Notes: a model not told the origin generated them from the letters alone. Shown: positions 34,023-43,388, counted from the first letter of the stretch. The stretch: 64,000 nucleotides of DNA from Moraxella nonliquefaciens (GCF_001679005.1 NZ_LXTW01000012.1:205116-269115); one strand, 5' to 3'. Made by a program: numbers and translations.

Positions 34023-35144
34023 ATGAGCGAACAAATCCCCAAAACCCACCCAAACACCAACCAAATCAGAGATTTGCGTAGCAAGATTGACGTTATTGAT
34101 GAACAGATTCAACGACTTATTAATGAGCGAGCGAACATTGCCCAACAAGTGGCAGAGATTAAAAAACAACATGAAGACCACCCCATATTTTATCGCCCTG
34201 AGCGTGAAGCACAGGTGCTAAAAGCTGTCATGGCGAGGAACAATCACTTAGGTGGGGTCATCAGCGATGAAAAAATGGCGACTTTATTTCGTGAAATCAT
34301 GTCGGTTTGCCTTGATTTAGAATCACCGCAAGTGATTGCTTATTTGGGGCCTGTTGGTACATTTACCCATGCTGCCGCCCTAAAACATTTTGGTAAGGCG
34401 GCGACAACCGTACCGCTTACCACGATTACCGATGTGTTTCGTGAAGTGGAGGCAGGTTCTGCCATGTATGGCGTTGTCCCTGTTGAAAATTCATCCGAGG
34501 GCGTGGTTAATCATACCCTTGATGCCTTTTTAGGGTCAACTCTTAAAATCATCGGTGAGGTGGAATTGCCCATTCATCATAATTTTTTGGTGGCAGAGCA
34601 TACCAAAGTAGATAGCCTAAGCCGTATTTATTCGCATCAGCAATCATTGGCACAGTGTCGTCATTGGCTTGATGTGAATTTTCCCAATGTGGAGCGGGTG
34701 GCGGTGTCAAGCAATGGTGAAGCGGCAAAACGCCTACAAAACGAGTGGCACTCAGCCGCCATTGCAGGAGAGGTGGCGGTCAATGAGTACGGCTTGCATA
34801 AATTGTATGAGAACATTGAAGACAACCCTGGTAACACCACCCGCTTTTTGATTGTTGGGCGTGAGAGCATCGCCCCATCTGGGCAAGATAAAACGTCCAT
34901 TTTGGCGGCAGCACATGACAAATCGGGCGCATTGATTGAGATTTTAGACCCTTTTAGAAAGCATGGGGTGTCTTTGACCAGCATCGAGACTCGCCCTGAG
35001 CGTCCTAATAAATGGTCATATGTGTTCTTTATTGACATGAATGGTCATATCCAAGACCCCAATGTCAGTGCTGCCATTGGTGAAATTCGTGGCATTGTCA
35101 AAGAACTTAGGGTGCTGGGTTCGTACCCTAAGGCGGTGATTTGA
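34023..35144 (+). CDS. pheA: Bifunctional chorismate mutase/prephenate dehydratase
   Basis: Makes phenylpyruvate from chorismate in phenylalanine synthesis. 373 aa with three domains. AroQ chorismate mutase covers about 12-100 (LRSKIDVIDEQIQRLINERA). Prephenate dehydratase covers about 100-285 (YLGPVGTFTHAAAL, GVVPVENSSEGVVNHTLD, NTTRFLIVG with the catalytic TRF). A C-terminal ACT domain (about 295-365; GALIEILDPFRKHGVSLTSIETRP) provides feedback inhibition by Phe. tyrA follows on the same strand after 149 bp. Confidence 0.97.
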   Translation: MSEQIPKTHPNTNQIRDLRSKIDVIDEQIQRLINERANIAQQVAEIKKQHEDHPIFYRPEREAQVLKAVMARNNHLGGVISDEKMATLFREIMSVCLDLESPQVIAYLGPVGTFTHAAALKHFGKAATTVPLTTITDVFREVEAGSAMYGVVPVENSSEGVVNHTLDAFLGSTLKIIGEVELPIHHNFLVAEHTKVDSLSRIYSHQQSLAQCRHWLDVNFPNVERVAVSSNGEAAKRLQNEWHSAAIAGEVAVNEYGLHKLYENIEDNPGNTTRFLIVGRESIAPSGQDKTSILAAAHDKSGALIEILDPFRKHGVSLTSIETRPERPNKWSYVFFIDMNGHIQDPNVSAAIGEIRGIVKELRVLGSYPKAVI

Positions 35145-35293
35145 TTTATTTTGAGCCAAACAATAAAAGCTAGAACTTTAAATTTTTAAGCATTAATGAA
35201 TATGGTTTTGGCGTGCCTGTCTTTTTGAAAAAACTGACATAAAGCAAAACGCTCATTTAATAAAAGATATTTTATAAATAAGTATGAAATAAG

Positions 35294-36214
35294 ATGTTCA
35301 ACAAAGTTTTAATCGTCGGTTTGGGTTTAATAGGTGGTAGTATTTTACAAGGGATTATTGATAATCATCTTGTTGGCGAATTATATGCGGTAGATTTTAA
35401 TAAATTGGTTATTAAAAATTCTATTAATGATAAATTAATTCAAGATGGTGATGATGATTTATTAATGTTAGCAAATACAGGCAAACTAAAAGATTGTGAA
35501 TGTATTATCATCGCTGTTCCTGCATTTGCAATTAAAAATATTTTAGCCAAAATTAAAACCGCCATTGATAATAAATTACTGCCAGATGATGTTATCATCA
35601 GTGATACCGCCAGCACCAAAGGCAATATTTTAAAGGATGCTTTTGATGTTTTTGGGGTATTGCCATCAAATCTTGTTTTGGCTCACCCAATTGCAGGAGC
35701 AGAAAAGTCAGGTTTTATGGCAAGAGATGGCAATTTATTTAAAGCCCATAAGCTCATCATTTGCCCACATGAATTTAATCATCAAATCACAGTAGATAAA
35801 ATTGCCACACTTTGGCAAGCACTTGGGGCAAAGGTAGATTTTGTTTCTTGTGATAAACATGATGAGATTTTGGCATTAACGAGCCACCTGCCCCATTTAT
35901 TATCCTATGTCTTGACTTATCAGCTTGCCAAAGACGATGAAAATCTAAACATTTTTCGTTATACAGCGGGCGGATTTCGGGATTTTAGTCGCATCGCAGC
36001 CAGCGACCCAATCATGTGGCATGATATTTTTTTGGCAAATAAACAAGCGGTGTTAAAAGGATTGGATAATTATCAAACCATTTTAAATCAATTAAAATCC
36101 GCCATTGAAGATGACAATTCCGATGATTTATTAAAAACTTTTGAAATTGCCAAAAACGCACGAGAACATTTTGGGCGGTTGTTGGTGGAGAAAGAGAAGT
36201 TAAAGAATTTATAA
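35294..36214 (+). CDS. tyrA: Prephenate dehydrogenase
   Basis: Oxidises prephenate to 4-hydroxyphenylpyruvate for tyrosine synthesis. 306 aa. NAD-binding GLGLIGGSI near residue 9, then ISDTASTKG, LAHPIAGAEKSGF, LTSHLPHLLSYVL and FRDFSRIAASDPIMWHDIF. Length is that of the stand-alone domain. In Acinetobacter and pseudomonads TyrA is fused to AroA; here the chain ends and aroA begins 1.7 kb later beyond an islet. More AT-rich than its neighbours. Confidence 0.95.
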   Translation: MFNKVLIVGLGLIGGSILQGIIDNHLVGELYAVDFNKLVIKNSINDKLIQDGDDDLLMLANTGKLKDCECIIIAVPAFAIKNILAKIKTAIDNKLLPDDVIISDTASTKGNILKDAFDVFGVLPSNLVLAHPIAGAEKSGFMARDGNLFKAHKLIICPHEFNHQITVDKIATLWQALGAKVDFVSCDKHDEILALTSHLPHLLSYVLTYQLAKDDENLNIFRYTAGGFRDFSRIAASDPIMWHDIFLANKQAVLKGLDNYQTILNQLKSAIEDDNSDDLLKTFEIAKNAREHFGRLLVEKEKLKNL

Positions 36215-36268
36215 AATTGTGTGTGTAAGGTGCGTATTACGCACCCTAAATAGTAGAATAATAGAAAT

Positions 36269-36631
36269 TTAATTCCTATCATTCACAACAGAATAAGCAA
36301 ATGCACATAATTTTTCAAAATCTTGTTTTGCATTTGGTAAAGTCATAATATCTGACGGAATAATATTGGCATTGATAGGAGAACGAATATTTCTTTCCAA
36401 TGACAATTCAATTACTTTGAACATTGCCAAATCATATATGTCGTGTGGCGTCAGAAAAGTTTTTGGGGGAGAACTAAACTTTGGGGCAAAAAATTGATGT
36501 GGATTTATCGCTAATTGTTGCATTAAATCAGCGATTGCTCTTTGGTAATTGAGTTGTCTTTGATAGCCAGAGAAATACGCATAAATAAAGTAAATGGCGA
36601 TAATGGCAATTATCCAAAATAAGATTTTCAT
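36269..36631 (-). CDS. Small membrane-anchored hypothetical protein
   Basis: 120 aa from ATG 36631; a TTG extension to 36646 is rejected. An N-terminal helix (KILFWIIAIIAIYFIYAYF) anchors a soluble domain with LTPHDIYDLAMFKVIELSLERN. No known family. First stop-side gene of the minus-strand islet between tyrA and aroA. Confidence 0.65.
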   Translation of the reverse strand: MKILFWIIAIIAIYFIYAYFSGYQRQLNYQRAIADLMQQLAINPHQFFAPKFSSPPKTFLTPHDIYDLAMFKVIELSLERNIRSPINANIIPSDIMTLPNAKQDFEKLCAFAYSVVNDRN

Positions 36632-36646
36632 AATATTATCAACCAA

Positions 36647-36973
36647 CTATTTTATAAGTCCGAAATTTTCGGCTTGTCTCAAACCGAGTATATAAATTCC
36701 CTTTAAGAATTTCAATGATTTTCTAATATCAGGTAGTCTTTCTATATCTCCACAAAAAGTAATTAGACTAATATCTTTATGACCTTTATCTTGCAATGTT
36801 TTAAAAACATAATCCATAATAAATCTTTCTATTTGCATTGGGTCTCTATTGTATTCATTAAAAGATGCAAATAAATTAGGCATTTTTACATAAGTGCTAA
36901 TTAGATTTTGTAAAATGGTATTGTAAATATGCTCTCTTTCTTTTGCTTTATCTTGTCCGTAACTTTTCCACAT
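36647..36973 (-). CDS. Hypothetical protein in tyrA-aroA islet
   Basis: 108 aa soluble, charged, predicted helical protein beginning MWKSYGQDKAKEREHIYN and ending LGLRQAENFGLIK. No motif recognised. Its ATG lacks a ribosome-binding site and lies inside the 29-codon upstream frame, so it may be translated by coupling. Confidence 0.6.
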   Translation of the reverse strand: MWKSYGQDKAKEREHIYNTILQNLISTYVKMPNLFASFNEYNRDPMQIERFIMDYVFKTLQDKGHKDISLITFCGDIERLPDIRKSLKFLKGIYILGLRQAENFGLIK

Positions 36974-37037
36974 AAATAAAATAGGTGATCAAGATACCAA
37001 TACAAGTTACACAAATTAAGGTTTCTGCAAATCCCAT
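36948..37037 (-). CDS. 29-aa single-helix membrane microprotein (candidate)
   Basis: Frame from ATG 37037: MGFAETLICVTCIGILITY, then FIYVEKLRTR. It is one hydrophobic helix followed by a basic tail. GGAG lies 8 nt upstream. It overlaps the start of the 36973 gene in another frame by 26 bp. Small size makes chance possible. Confidence 0.4.
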   Translation of the reverse strand: MGFAETLICVTCIGILITYFIYVEKLRTR

Positions 37038-37058
37038 AAAATCCACTCCAAAATGAAA

Positions 37059-37331
37059 TCACAAAGCCCATTTTGATTTTATCAATAATTCATTATCGCC
37101 AGTTTGTTTTTGGTGGATATTATTGATAACTTTTCTTAAATAAAAATAAGGAAAACCAAAAATAACGGCAAAAATTATTTTGATAAAAATAAAGGCAAAA
37201 ACACTCGCTTCGTCATTTGGTGAAATATTTTCAACTTGACTTAATGTTAGTAATGTACCAAAAGCACCAAGAACTTGCAAAGCAAAGACAAGCCCACAAA
37301 ACCCACGCACCAACCGTAAAAAACCAAGCAT
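37059..37331 (-). CDS. Small two-helix membrane protein
   Basis: 90 aa. Two hydrophobic segments (GFCGLVFALQVLGAFGTLLTL and AFIFIKIIFAVIFGFPYFYL) are separated by an acidic loop, with a Lys/Gln-rich C terminus. TTGGAG precedes the ATG, a good ribosome-binding site. No family recognised. Divergent from the second XRE regulator and possibly controlled by it. Confidence 0.65.
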   Translation of the reverse strand: MLGFLRLVRGFCGLVFALQVLGAFGTLLTLSQVENISPNDEASVFAFIFIKIIFAVIFGFPYFYLRKVINNIHQKQTGDNELLIKSKWAL

Positions 37332-37458
37332 AGTTTCTCCAAAAAATTTTGAATTTCAACCATTATATGTTACAATAATTTATTTTATTTTTAAACCAAC
37401 CCACACTTGTCATTTGACAACTGCGAGTGGTCTTTTGTTAAAAAATATGGGTATTTTT

Positions 37459-37824
37459 ATGATAAATGTTGAAACCATTCGTGAGTTAAGAGAGCAAAAC
37501 GACTGGACGCAAGAGCAAATGGCGGAAAAATTAGGCATTACCAGAAATGGCTATGCCAAAATAGAAAGGGGTGAGAGTATGCCAAACTTAGAGCGGTTAA
37601 ATGAGATAGCAACTTTATTTGGTGTTGAAGTTACTGAATTATTGGATAATAAAAAATTTGTTTGTCAAATTAGTGAAAATAATAGCAATAATTATTATAA
37701 TGGCGACCAATATTTAATTACCCAAATTGAGAAATTACAATTATCCCTTTCTTATAAAGATGAATTACTTGCTCAAAAAGATAAAGAAATTGAATTATTA
37801 AGAAAACTTTTGGACAAAACTTAA
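37459..37824 (+). CDS. XRE-family regulator with C-terminal coiled coil (paralogue of 30922)
   Basis: 121 aa from ATG 37459 (MINVETIRELREQNDWTQEQ). The HTH covers about residues 6-62 (MAEKLGITRNGYAKIERGES, IATLFGVEVTELL). An Asn-rich linker ENNSNNYYNG is followed by a coiled coil (LSLSYKDELLAQKDKEIELL). An ATG at 37447 is a possible alternative start; neither has a strong ribosome-binding site. Same architecture as the 30922 gene. Confidence 0.85.
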   Translation: MINVETIRELREQNDWTQEQMAEKLGITRNGYAKIERGESMPNLERLNEIATLFGVEVTELLDNKKFVCQISENNSNNYYNGDQYLITQIEKLQLSLSYKDELLAQKDKEIELLRKLLDKT

Positions 37825-37885
37825 TGCCTAAAATGGTGTGTAATTTGCACTATTTACCAAAACTTTTTTAGCTTAGGAATTAGCA

Positions 37886-39235
37886 ATGAAATACCACATC
37901 ACCCCAAGCCACACATTTATGGGTACGTGTCATGTTGCCCCTGACAAATCCATTTCGCACCGCTGTATTATGTTTGGTTCTTTGGCAAATGGCATAACAA
38001 AAGTTTCCAATTTTTTAGAAGGTGAAGACGCATTATCTACCCTGCAAGCCTTTTGTGATATGGGGGTGAAGATAGAACGCAATGATGACAAAGTTGTCAT
38101 TCATGGCGTGGGCATGAATGGCTTAAAAGCCCCAAGCAAGCCGTTAGACATGGGCAATTCTGGCACAAGCATGCGACTGTTATCAGGCATTTTATCCGCA
38201 CAACCCTTTGACAGCGTGATGATGGGTGATGTGAGTTTATCCAAGCGTCCCATGGAGCGAGTTGCCAAGCCATTACGCCAAATGGGGGCGGTCATTCAAA
38301 CCACTGGCACAAAAGGCACACCGCCAATCACCATAACAGGTGGTCAGTCCCTACAAGCCATTGATTACGTCATGCCCATGGCATCAGCACAAGTCAAATC
38401 CTGCTTGCTATTGGCAGGGTTGTGGGCAGACGGCACAACAAGCATCATAGAGCCTGAGGTTAGTCGTGACCATACCGAACGCATGTTAAGGGCGTTTGGT
38501 TATACGGTGGTGGTTGACAAACAGCCACATGGCAATAAAATCAGCATCACAGGTGGGGGACAACTCACCGCTTGCGACATTACCGTGCCTGCGGACATTT
38601 CTAGTGCGGCATTTTTTATGGTGGCGGCCACCATCGCCAATCATGGCAACATCACCATAAAACAAGTGGGGATTAACCCAACTCGCACGGGTGTGATTGA
38701 CATTTTAAAACTCATGGGGGCAGATATTTGCCTAGCCAATGAGACGATGATGGGCGGTGAACCTGTGGCAGACATCATGGTCAAATCATCAAAACTAAAA
38801 GGCATCAACATTCCTGCCCATCTTGTGCCACTTGCCATTGATGAATTTCCTGTGCTGTTTGTGGCGGCAAGCTGTGCCACTGGCAAGACGATTTTGCGTG
38901 GAGCAAAAGAGCTGCGTGTCAAAGAGTCTGACCGTATTGCTGTCATGGCAGATGGTTTAAAAACGCTGGGCATTGATTGTACGGTGCTTGATGATGGCAT
39001 TGAGATTATCGGTAAAGGCGATGAACATCAACATGGCAAAAGGGTGTTTACTGGGGGCAAGATTGACAGCCACCACGACCACCGCATCGCCATGAGTTTT
39101 ACGGTGGCAAGTTTGCAGGCGAGTGATGCCATCATCATACATGGCACAGAAACGGTGAACACCAGTTTTCCAAACTTTGCTGGGCTGGTGAATGGAGCAG
39201 GGCTTCATGTGAACGTAAAAAATGATGTGATTTAA
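37886..39235 (+). CDS. aroA: 3-phosphoshikimate 1-carboxyvinyltransferase
   Basis: EPSP synthase of the shikimate pathway. 449 aa. Signatures: APDKSISHRCIMFGSLANG, LDMGNSGTSMRLLSGIL, MGDVSLSKRPMERV, KSCLLLAGL, EPEVSRDHTERML, RVKESDRI and HDHRIAMSF. Sequence is of the class II-like type with Ser/Ala variation around the PEP site not resolved here. Its ATG follows TAGCTTAGGAATTAGCA (AGGA). Two bases separate its stop from rarD. Confidence 0.96.
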   Translation: MKYHITPSHTFMGTCHVAPDKSISHRCIMFGSLANGITKVSNFLEGEDALSTLQAFCDMGVKIERNDDKVVIHGVGMNGLKAPSKPLDMGNSGTSMRLLSGILSAQPFDSVMMGDVSLSKRPMERVAKPLRQMGAVIQTTGTKGTPPITITGGQSLQAIDYVMPMASAQVKSCLLLAGLWADGTTSIIEPEVSRDHTERMLRAFGYTVVVDKQPHGNKISITGGGQLTACDITVPADISSAAFFMVAATIANHGNITIKQVGINPTRTGVIDILKLMGADICLANETMMGGEPVADIMVKSSKLKGINIPAHLVPLAIDEFPVLFVAASCATGKTILRGAKELRVKESDRIAVMADGLKTLGIDCTVLDDGIEIIGKGDEHQHGKRVFTGGKIDSHHDHRIAMSFTVASLQASDAIIIHGTETVNTSFPNFAGLVNGAGLHVNVKNDVI

Positions 39236-39237
39236 CC

Positions 39238-40134
39238 ATGGCAAAACAACCAACCGTACCCATCACCACCACCCCCAAAGGCATCATGACTGCTCTTTTG
39301 GCATTTTTGATGTGGGGCAACTTTCCCTTTTATTTTAAATTATTAGACAATTATCATGCCGTTGAGGTGATTGTGCATCGGGTGGTGTGGACCTTTGTGA
39401 TGTTGAGCCTTGTTGTCATTATTGGCAAAAGGTCATCTTGGCTTGCCCAAATCCGCCAAAACCCCAAATGGCTTGGCTTGACCTTTATGTCAGCTCTACT
39501 AATTGGTATGAACTGGCTAACTTATGTATGGGCAGTGGCAAATGATAGGGTACTTGAAGCCAGTCTTGGTTATTTTATCAACCCCTTAATGGGTGTGGCA
39601 TTATCCCTTATTATATTCAAAGAAAGATTGCGACCCTTACAAAAAATCGCCATCGCCCTTGCTGTGCTTGCTGTTGGTATTCAAGTGGTGTTATTTGGTG
39701 GTTTGCCGTGGGTGAGTTTAATTTTGGCAGTGTCTTTTACATTTTATGCGGTGTTACAACGCCAGACGCCATTTAATGCCATTGATGGCTTGTTTATTGA
39801 GACGGCTTTATTATTGCCTTTGTGCTTGATATGGCTTCGTTATGCCAATGTGGCAAGCTCCCATATGGCACTTTGGCTATCAAGCGATGTGTGGTTACTT
39901 GCTTTGGCAGGCCCGATTACATTAATGCCCCTTTTACTCTACAATCAATCAACCAAATTGGTAAGTTTTAATACTTTGTCTTTTTTAGGTTATTTGGCAC
40001 CGAGTATTTTGTTTTTGACTGCTGTGTTTTATTATCATGAGCCGATTGACCCAAAACGCCTTGCAATTTTTGGGTTGATTTGGCTTGGACTTATGATATT
40101 TAGTGTGGATATGATAAAATACAGAAGAGGTTAA
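39238..40134 (+). CDS. rarD: RarD-type EamA-family transporter
   Basis: 298 aa, about ten transmembrane helices. PKGIMTALLAFLMWGNFPFYFKLL, HRVVWTFVML, NWLTYVWAVANDRVLEASLGYFINPL and FYAVLQRQ are typical of RarD proteins. Substrate unknown. Translated just after aroA (2-bp gap). Confidence 0.9.
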   Translation: MAKQPTVPITTTPKGIMTALLAFLMWGNFPFYFKLLDNYHAVEVIVHRVVWTFVMLSLVVIIGKRSSWLAQIRQNPKWLGLTFMSALLIGMNWLTYVWAVANDRVLEASLGYFINPLMGVALSLIIFKERLRPLQKIAIALAVLAVGIQVVLFGGLPWVSLILAVSFTFYAVLQRQTPFNAIDGLFIETALLLPLCLIWLRYANVASSHMALWLSSDVWLLALAGPITLMPLLLYNQSTKLVSFNTLSFLGYLAPSILFLTAVFYYHEPIDPKRLAIFGLIWLGLMIFSVDMIKYRRG

Positions 40135-40231
40135 TTTGGTGTTATTTTTTAAATACCAAAAATACTCAATGTAGAATAAATGATATTGTTCCAAATATAT
40201 TTAATATTAATGTTAATAAAGGAGATAAATA

Positions 40232-40591
40232 ATGAATGACATTGTTTTTATTCAAGGTTTAAAAATTGATGCAATTATCGGTGTGTATGATTGGGAGCGA
40301 GCCATTGGGCAACTTTTGGTGGTAGACTGTGAGATGGTGTGTGATACGACCAAGGCAGGCCAAACAGACGATGTGGCACATGCCATAAATTATAAAAGCG
40401 TGTGTGAAGACATTGAGCGACTGTGCTGTGATATAAAGGCAAAACTGTTAGAGAAACTTGCCCAAGAGATTTGTGCGTACCTACTTGAAAATTATCCTTG
40501 TCAAACCATAACACTTAGCATTTATAAACCCAACGCCATACAACACGCTGATAGTGTGGGTGTAAAAATCGTTCGCCATCAATCCACGTGA
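40232..40591 (+). CDS. folB: Dihydroneopterin aldolase
   Basis: Folate pathway enzyme, 119 aa, usual length. GLKIDAIIGVYDWERAIGQ contains the conserved catalytic region, followed by INYKSVCEDIERLC, LLEKLAQEIC and ITLSIYKPNAIQHADSVGV. Followed immediately by folK, the next enzyme of the pathway. Confidence 0.93.
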   Translation: MNDIVFIQGLKIDAIIGVYDWERAIGQLLVVDCEMVCDTTKAGQTDDVAHAINYKSVCEDIERLCCDIKAKLLEKLAQEICAYLLENYPCQTITLSIYKPNAIQHADSVGVKIVRHQST

Positions 40592-40626
40592 ATTTTTTAA
40601 CTTTAAAAATTTTTGACTTTAACAAT

Positions 40627-41055
40627 ATGATAACCCAATATGTCATCGCCTTAGGCAGCAATAGCGATGGTAAAATAAGTTTTGATATCGCCATTGCTCA
40701 ATTAGAAAAATGGGGTGATGTGCTGTTGTCGTCTGTCGTGGCTTCAAAGGATTTTACAGGAAAAACGGATTTGATTTATCATAATGCTGTGGTGGTGATG
40801 ACATTATATGAACCAATAGACCATAACGGCTTTAATCTTGCACTCAAAAGCATAGAAAAAAAGTGTGGACGAGAGCATGATGTTTTAAAAATAGACAAAA
40901 CAGATGAAATAAAAATACCCATGGATTTGGATATTTTGGCGTATTATGATGATGGCACGTGGCATGTCATCAAAAAACGCTTGCCTTTTAAGGTGCATGA
41001 AAAAAAGGGATTGATTGAAATCGCTCCATTTTTATTAACCAATCAAACGATTTAA
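40627..41055 (+). CDS. folK: Hydroxymethyldihydropterin pyrophosphokinase
   Basis: 142 aa from ATG 40627, chosen because YVIALGSNSDGKISFDIAI is the true family start; a GTG at 40588 overlapping folB is an alternative. Other signatures: LIYHNAVVVMTL, IEKKCGREHD and PMDLDILAY. The fragment KIPMDLD replaces the usual PRxxDLD, so the enzyme is divergent. No strong ribosome-binding site was seen, suggesting coupling to folB. Confidence 0.85.
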   Translation: MITQYVIALGSNSDGKISFDIAIAQLEKWGDVLLSSVVASKDFTGKTDLIYHNAVVVMTLYEPIDHNGFNLALKSIEKKCGREHDVLKIDKTDEIKIPMDLDILAYYDDGTWHVIKKRLPFKVHEKKGLIEIAPFLLTNQTI

Positions 41056-41074
41056 TAATCAATCAGTCTGTGTA

Positions 41075-42370
41075 TTAATTTAACTGTTCAATATTTCGTT
41101 CATTTAGTGTATCTTGCCACTCACGAATGTAACCATCACCGTGCAAGAATTTGACAATCATGCCATAATCGCTGTTTTTGTGTATCAAATCCACTTTTCT
41201 AAGCACACCCCTATCAGGCAATATGCGACAGTCCACACCGAGCAGGATTTGGGCATGTAGAACGTTTGCAATTTGAGTGAGGTGAAGCACGTCTTCTTTG
41301 GTATCAACCGCCCCTAAATTTTTGACATCAGAGGCCAGCCCATGCCAAAGTGCATCATCACTTGCCCATTCTAGGGTTGCTACGATTTTTTTGTGAGTGC
41401 TGGGGACGGTTTTACTCGGTTTTGGTGTGCGTGGGGTGTAGTCGTCTTTATCCACAATGCTTTGGTTAAAAGTGCGAAGTAGATTTTGGTAATAATATAA
41501 ATTAAGGTTAATACTAAAACGTTCACGAGCATTGATATGGCACAACAGATAAGCACACAAGCGTGGTATCATGCCATAGACCACCACCGATAATATCATG
41601 AGCATGGCAAGGCGAGCAGGGGGTATGTCACCATAAGGCAGACCCATTTTATTTGGTAATTCAAAGCCAAACAAACCCGGCACAAATCCCAATCCCTTTA
41701 AAATCATGGCAAAATGGTGTTGCGATAACAGTGTGGATTCCCATACAAAGGCATAACTTTTAAACAAAAACAGCATAAGCAGAGCAAGTAAGCTACCTGT
41801 CAAACCAAAGAGCCAAGCTCTGTGGATGATTTTACCGATTTGCCATGTGGGGTTTTGTTGAAACTCTTCTTGATAAATATCAAAGGCTTCGCTGTCTATG
41901 ACAGATTTGGGGCGAAACCAGTTCATCACATCATAAATGCCAAAATGACGGCTAGGGCTGTTTAATCCGATAAGCCACAAAACAAGCGTAAGTGTATGCC
42001 AGCCGAGCAATCCTAGCAGGACATAGAAAAAATTGATTACATGTGTGCTAAGCAGTCCAAACACCCCAATAAACCCAACCACGAACGAGATGCCAGCATA
42101 TAACCTGCCTGCACCCTTAATCCAAAAATCACCTTTGTGCAAGGCACTTTGTAGCTTGCCTTGACCATCCATAAGACTGGCACGATAGATGAGCTTGTCG
42201 GTGGGTGTGCCATCTGATGAACAAGCCTGCTCTGTGGCGACTTTGGGGTTTATGGCAAAAATAAAACCTAAATTCTCCAAGCGTCTTATCAAATCAAGTT
42301 TTTTGTGCATGATAGGGTCTAGCGTATTGATGTTACTCAGATTTTCTGGGTGAATGTTTTCTAATGACAT
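41075..42370 (-). CDS. DUF2868 domain membrane protein
   Basis: 431 aa. Several transmembrane segments: LYAGISFVVGFIGVFGLLS, FYVLLGLLGWHTLTLVLWLIGL, AWLFGLTGSLLALLMLFLF, and LMILSVVVYGMIPRLCAYLL. They surround the family segment FVWESTLLSQHHFAMILKGL. The C-terminal 120 residues are soluble. DUF2868 proteins are usually encoded beside a DUF3482 GTPase. No such partner is present here; the neighbour is rnfB. Function unknown. Confidence 0.82.
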   Translation of the reverse strand: MSLENIHPENLSNINTLDPIMHKKLDLIRRLENLGFIFAINPKVATEQACSSDGTPTDKLIYRASLMDGQGKLQSALHKGDFWIKGAGRLYAGISFVVGFIGVFGLLSTHVINFFYVLLGLLGWHTLTLVLWLIGLNSPSRHFGIYDVMNWFRPKSVIDSEAFDIYQEEFQQNPTWQIGKIIHRAWLFGLTGSLLALLMLFLFKSYAFVWESTLLSQHHFAMILKGLGFVPGLFGFELPNKMGLPYGDIPPARLAMLMILSVVVYGMIPRLCAYLLCHINARERFSINLNLYYYQNLLRTFNQSIVDKDDYTPRTPKPSKTVPSTHKKIVATLEWASDDALWHGLASDVKNLGAVDTKEDVLHLTQIANVLHAQILLGVDCRILPDRGVLRKVDLIHKNSDYGMIVKFLHGDGYIREWQDTLNERNIEQLN

Positions 42371-42386
42371 GGCACATCTCGCAGGA

Positions 42387-43217
42387 TTATTGCTCTAATT
42401 GTCGCAACTTATTTGTTAAGCTGTCAAGTTCTTCTTGGATGGTGGGGCTGTTTTTTACGCTAAGTTGTTTGGTGAGCTTTTTGATTTGAGTACGAATTTT
42501 GGCAAGTTCAATGGCGTTTTTGGCGGCGATTTTATCCATGGGTGTGCTTGTCTGTTCGCTGATGACATTTGCCATGACAGATTCAACGGAGCTGACCACA
42601 GGTTTGGTACCGTCGGCGATACTTTGGGCGACACGGTCAAGATGGCGGTGATAGCGACTGCGTAGATGAGTCTGTTCGTGTATTCGTTCACTTATTGTGA
42701 TGGTGCGTGGGTGTACTTCCAAACGAATGCAGTCCACAGGGCAGGGAGCTAAACACAACTCACACCCTGTACATAGGTCGGTGATGATGGTGTGCATGTG
42801 TTTGGCTGTACCAATAATAGCATCCACAGGGCAGGCGGGGATACATTTGGTGCAACCAATGCAATCGTTCTCATCGATGACGGCTCTTACTTCGGTAGGG
42901 CGGTCAGTGGTAGGGTCGGTTGGCCATTTACTGGTAGTTGCAGGCAGAGTGGGGCGTATGTCGCCATGTTTTGCAAGCACCATATGAATGCTGTCTGTAA
43001 CAGCTTGACCGCCTGGTACGCATAAATTATGGGGTTTGCCATCTACCGCCACGCCATAAGCATAAGGCAAACAGCCATCTGGATATCCACACAGACCGCA
43101 CTGAGTTTGGGGTAGTTGTTCATCTATTTGTTGAACGGTAATTTTTTGAGTGGGATTAAGGCGGTCAAGGTCTAAGGAGTTGAATAAAATTGGCAGGCAA
43201 CATAAGCGGTCATTCAT
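42387..43217 (-). CDS. rnfB: RnfB-type iron-sulfur electron transfer protein
   Basis: 276 aa. The N-terminal four-Fe-S cluster motif QTQCGLCGYPDGCLPYA and a later Cys is the RnfB/RsxB signature. Two ferredoxin-type 4Fe-4S motifs follow: CIGCTKCIPACPVDAI and CTGCELCLAPCPVDCI. The usual N-terminal membrane helix is absent, and no other rnf gene is nearby. It may act as a soluble ferredoxin rather than in a complete Rnf complex. The C-terminal 90 residues are a charged coiled extension ending SLTNKLRQLEQ. Confidence 0.92.
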   Translation of the reverse strand: MNDRLCCLPILFNSLDLDRLNPTQKITVQQIDEQLPQTQCGLCGYPDGCLPYAYGVAVDGKPHNLCVPGGQAVTDSIHMVLAKHGDIRPTLPATTSKWPTDPTTDRPTEVRAVIDENDCIGCTKCIPACPVDAIIGTAKHMHTIITDLCTGCELCLAPCPVDCIRLEVHPRTITISERIHEQTHLRSRYHRHLDRVAQSIADGTKPVVSSVESVMANVISEQTSTPMDKIAAKNAIELAKIRTQIKKLTKQLSVKNSPTIQEELDSLTNKLRQLEQ

Positions 43218-43388
43218 GGCGGCAGGCTGTGAATAAAAGGGATATTATAACAAGTTTTGGCAAGGTTGTGTCAATATTGTGATGACATGATGGGGCGGCT
43301 GATTTTATTTGCCAAAATGATAAAAATTTTTTATAATCCAAAGGGCGTGTCAAACTCGTTTATCTTATTTATATATTTAGGAGAGTTC

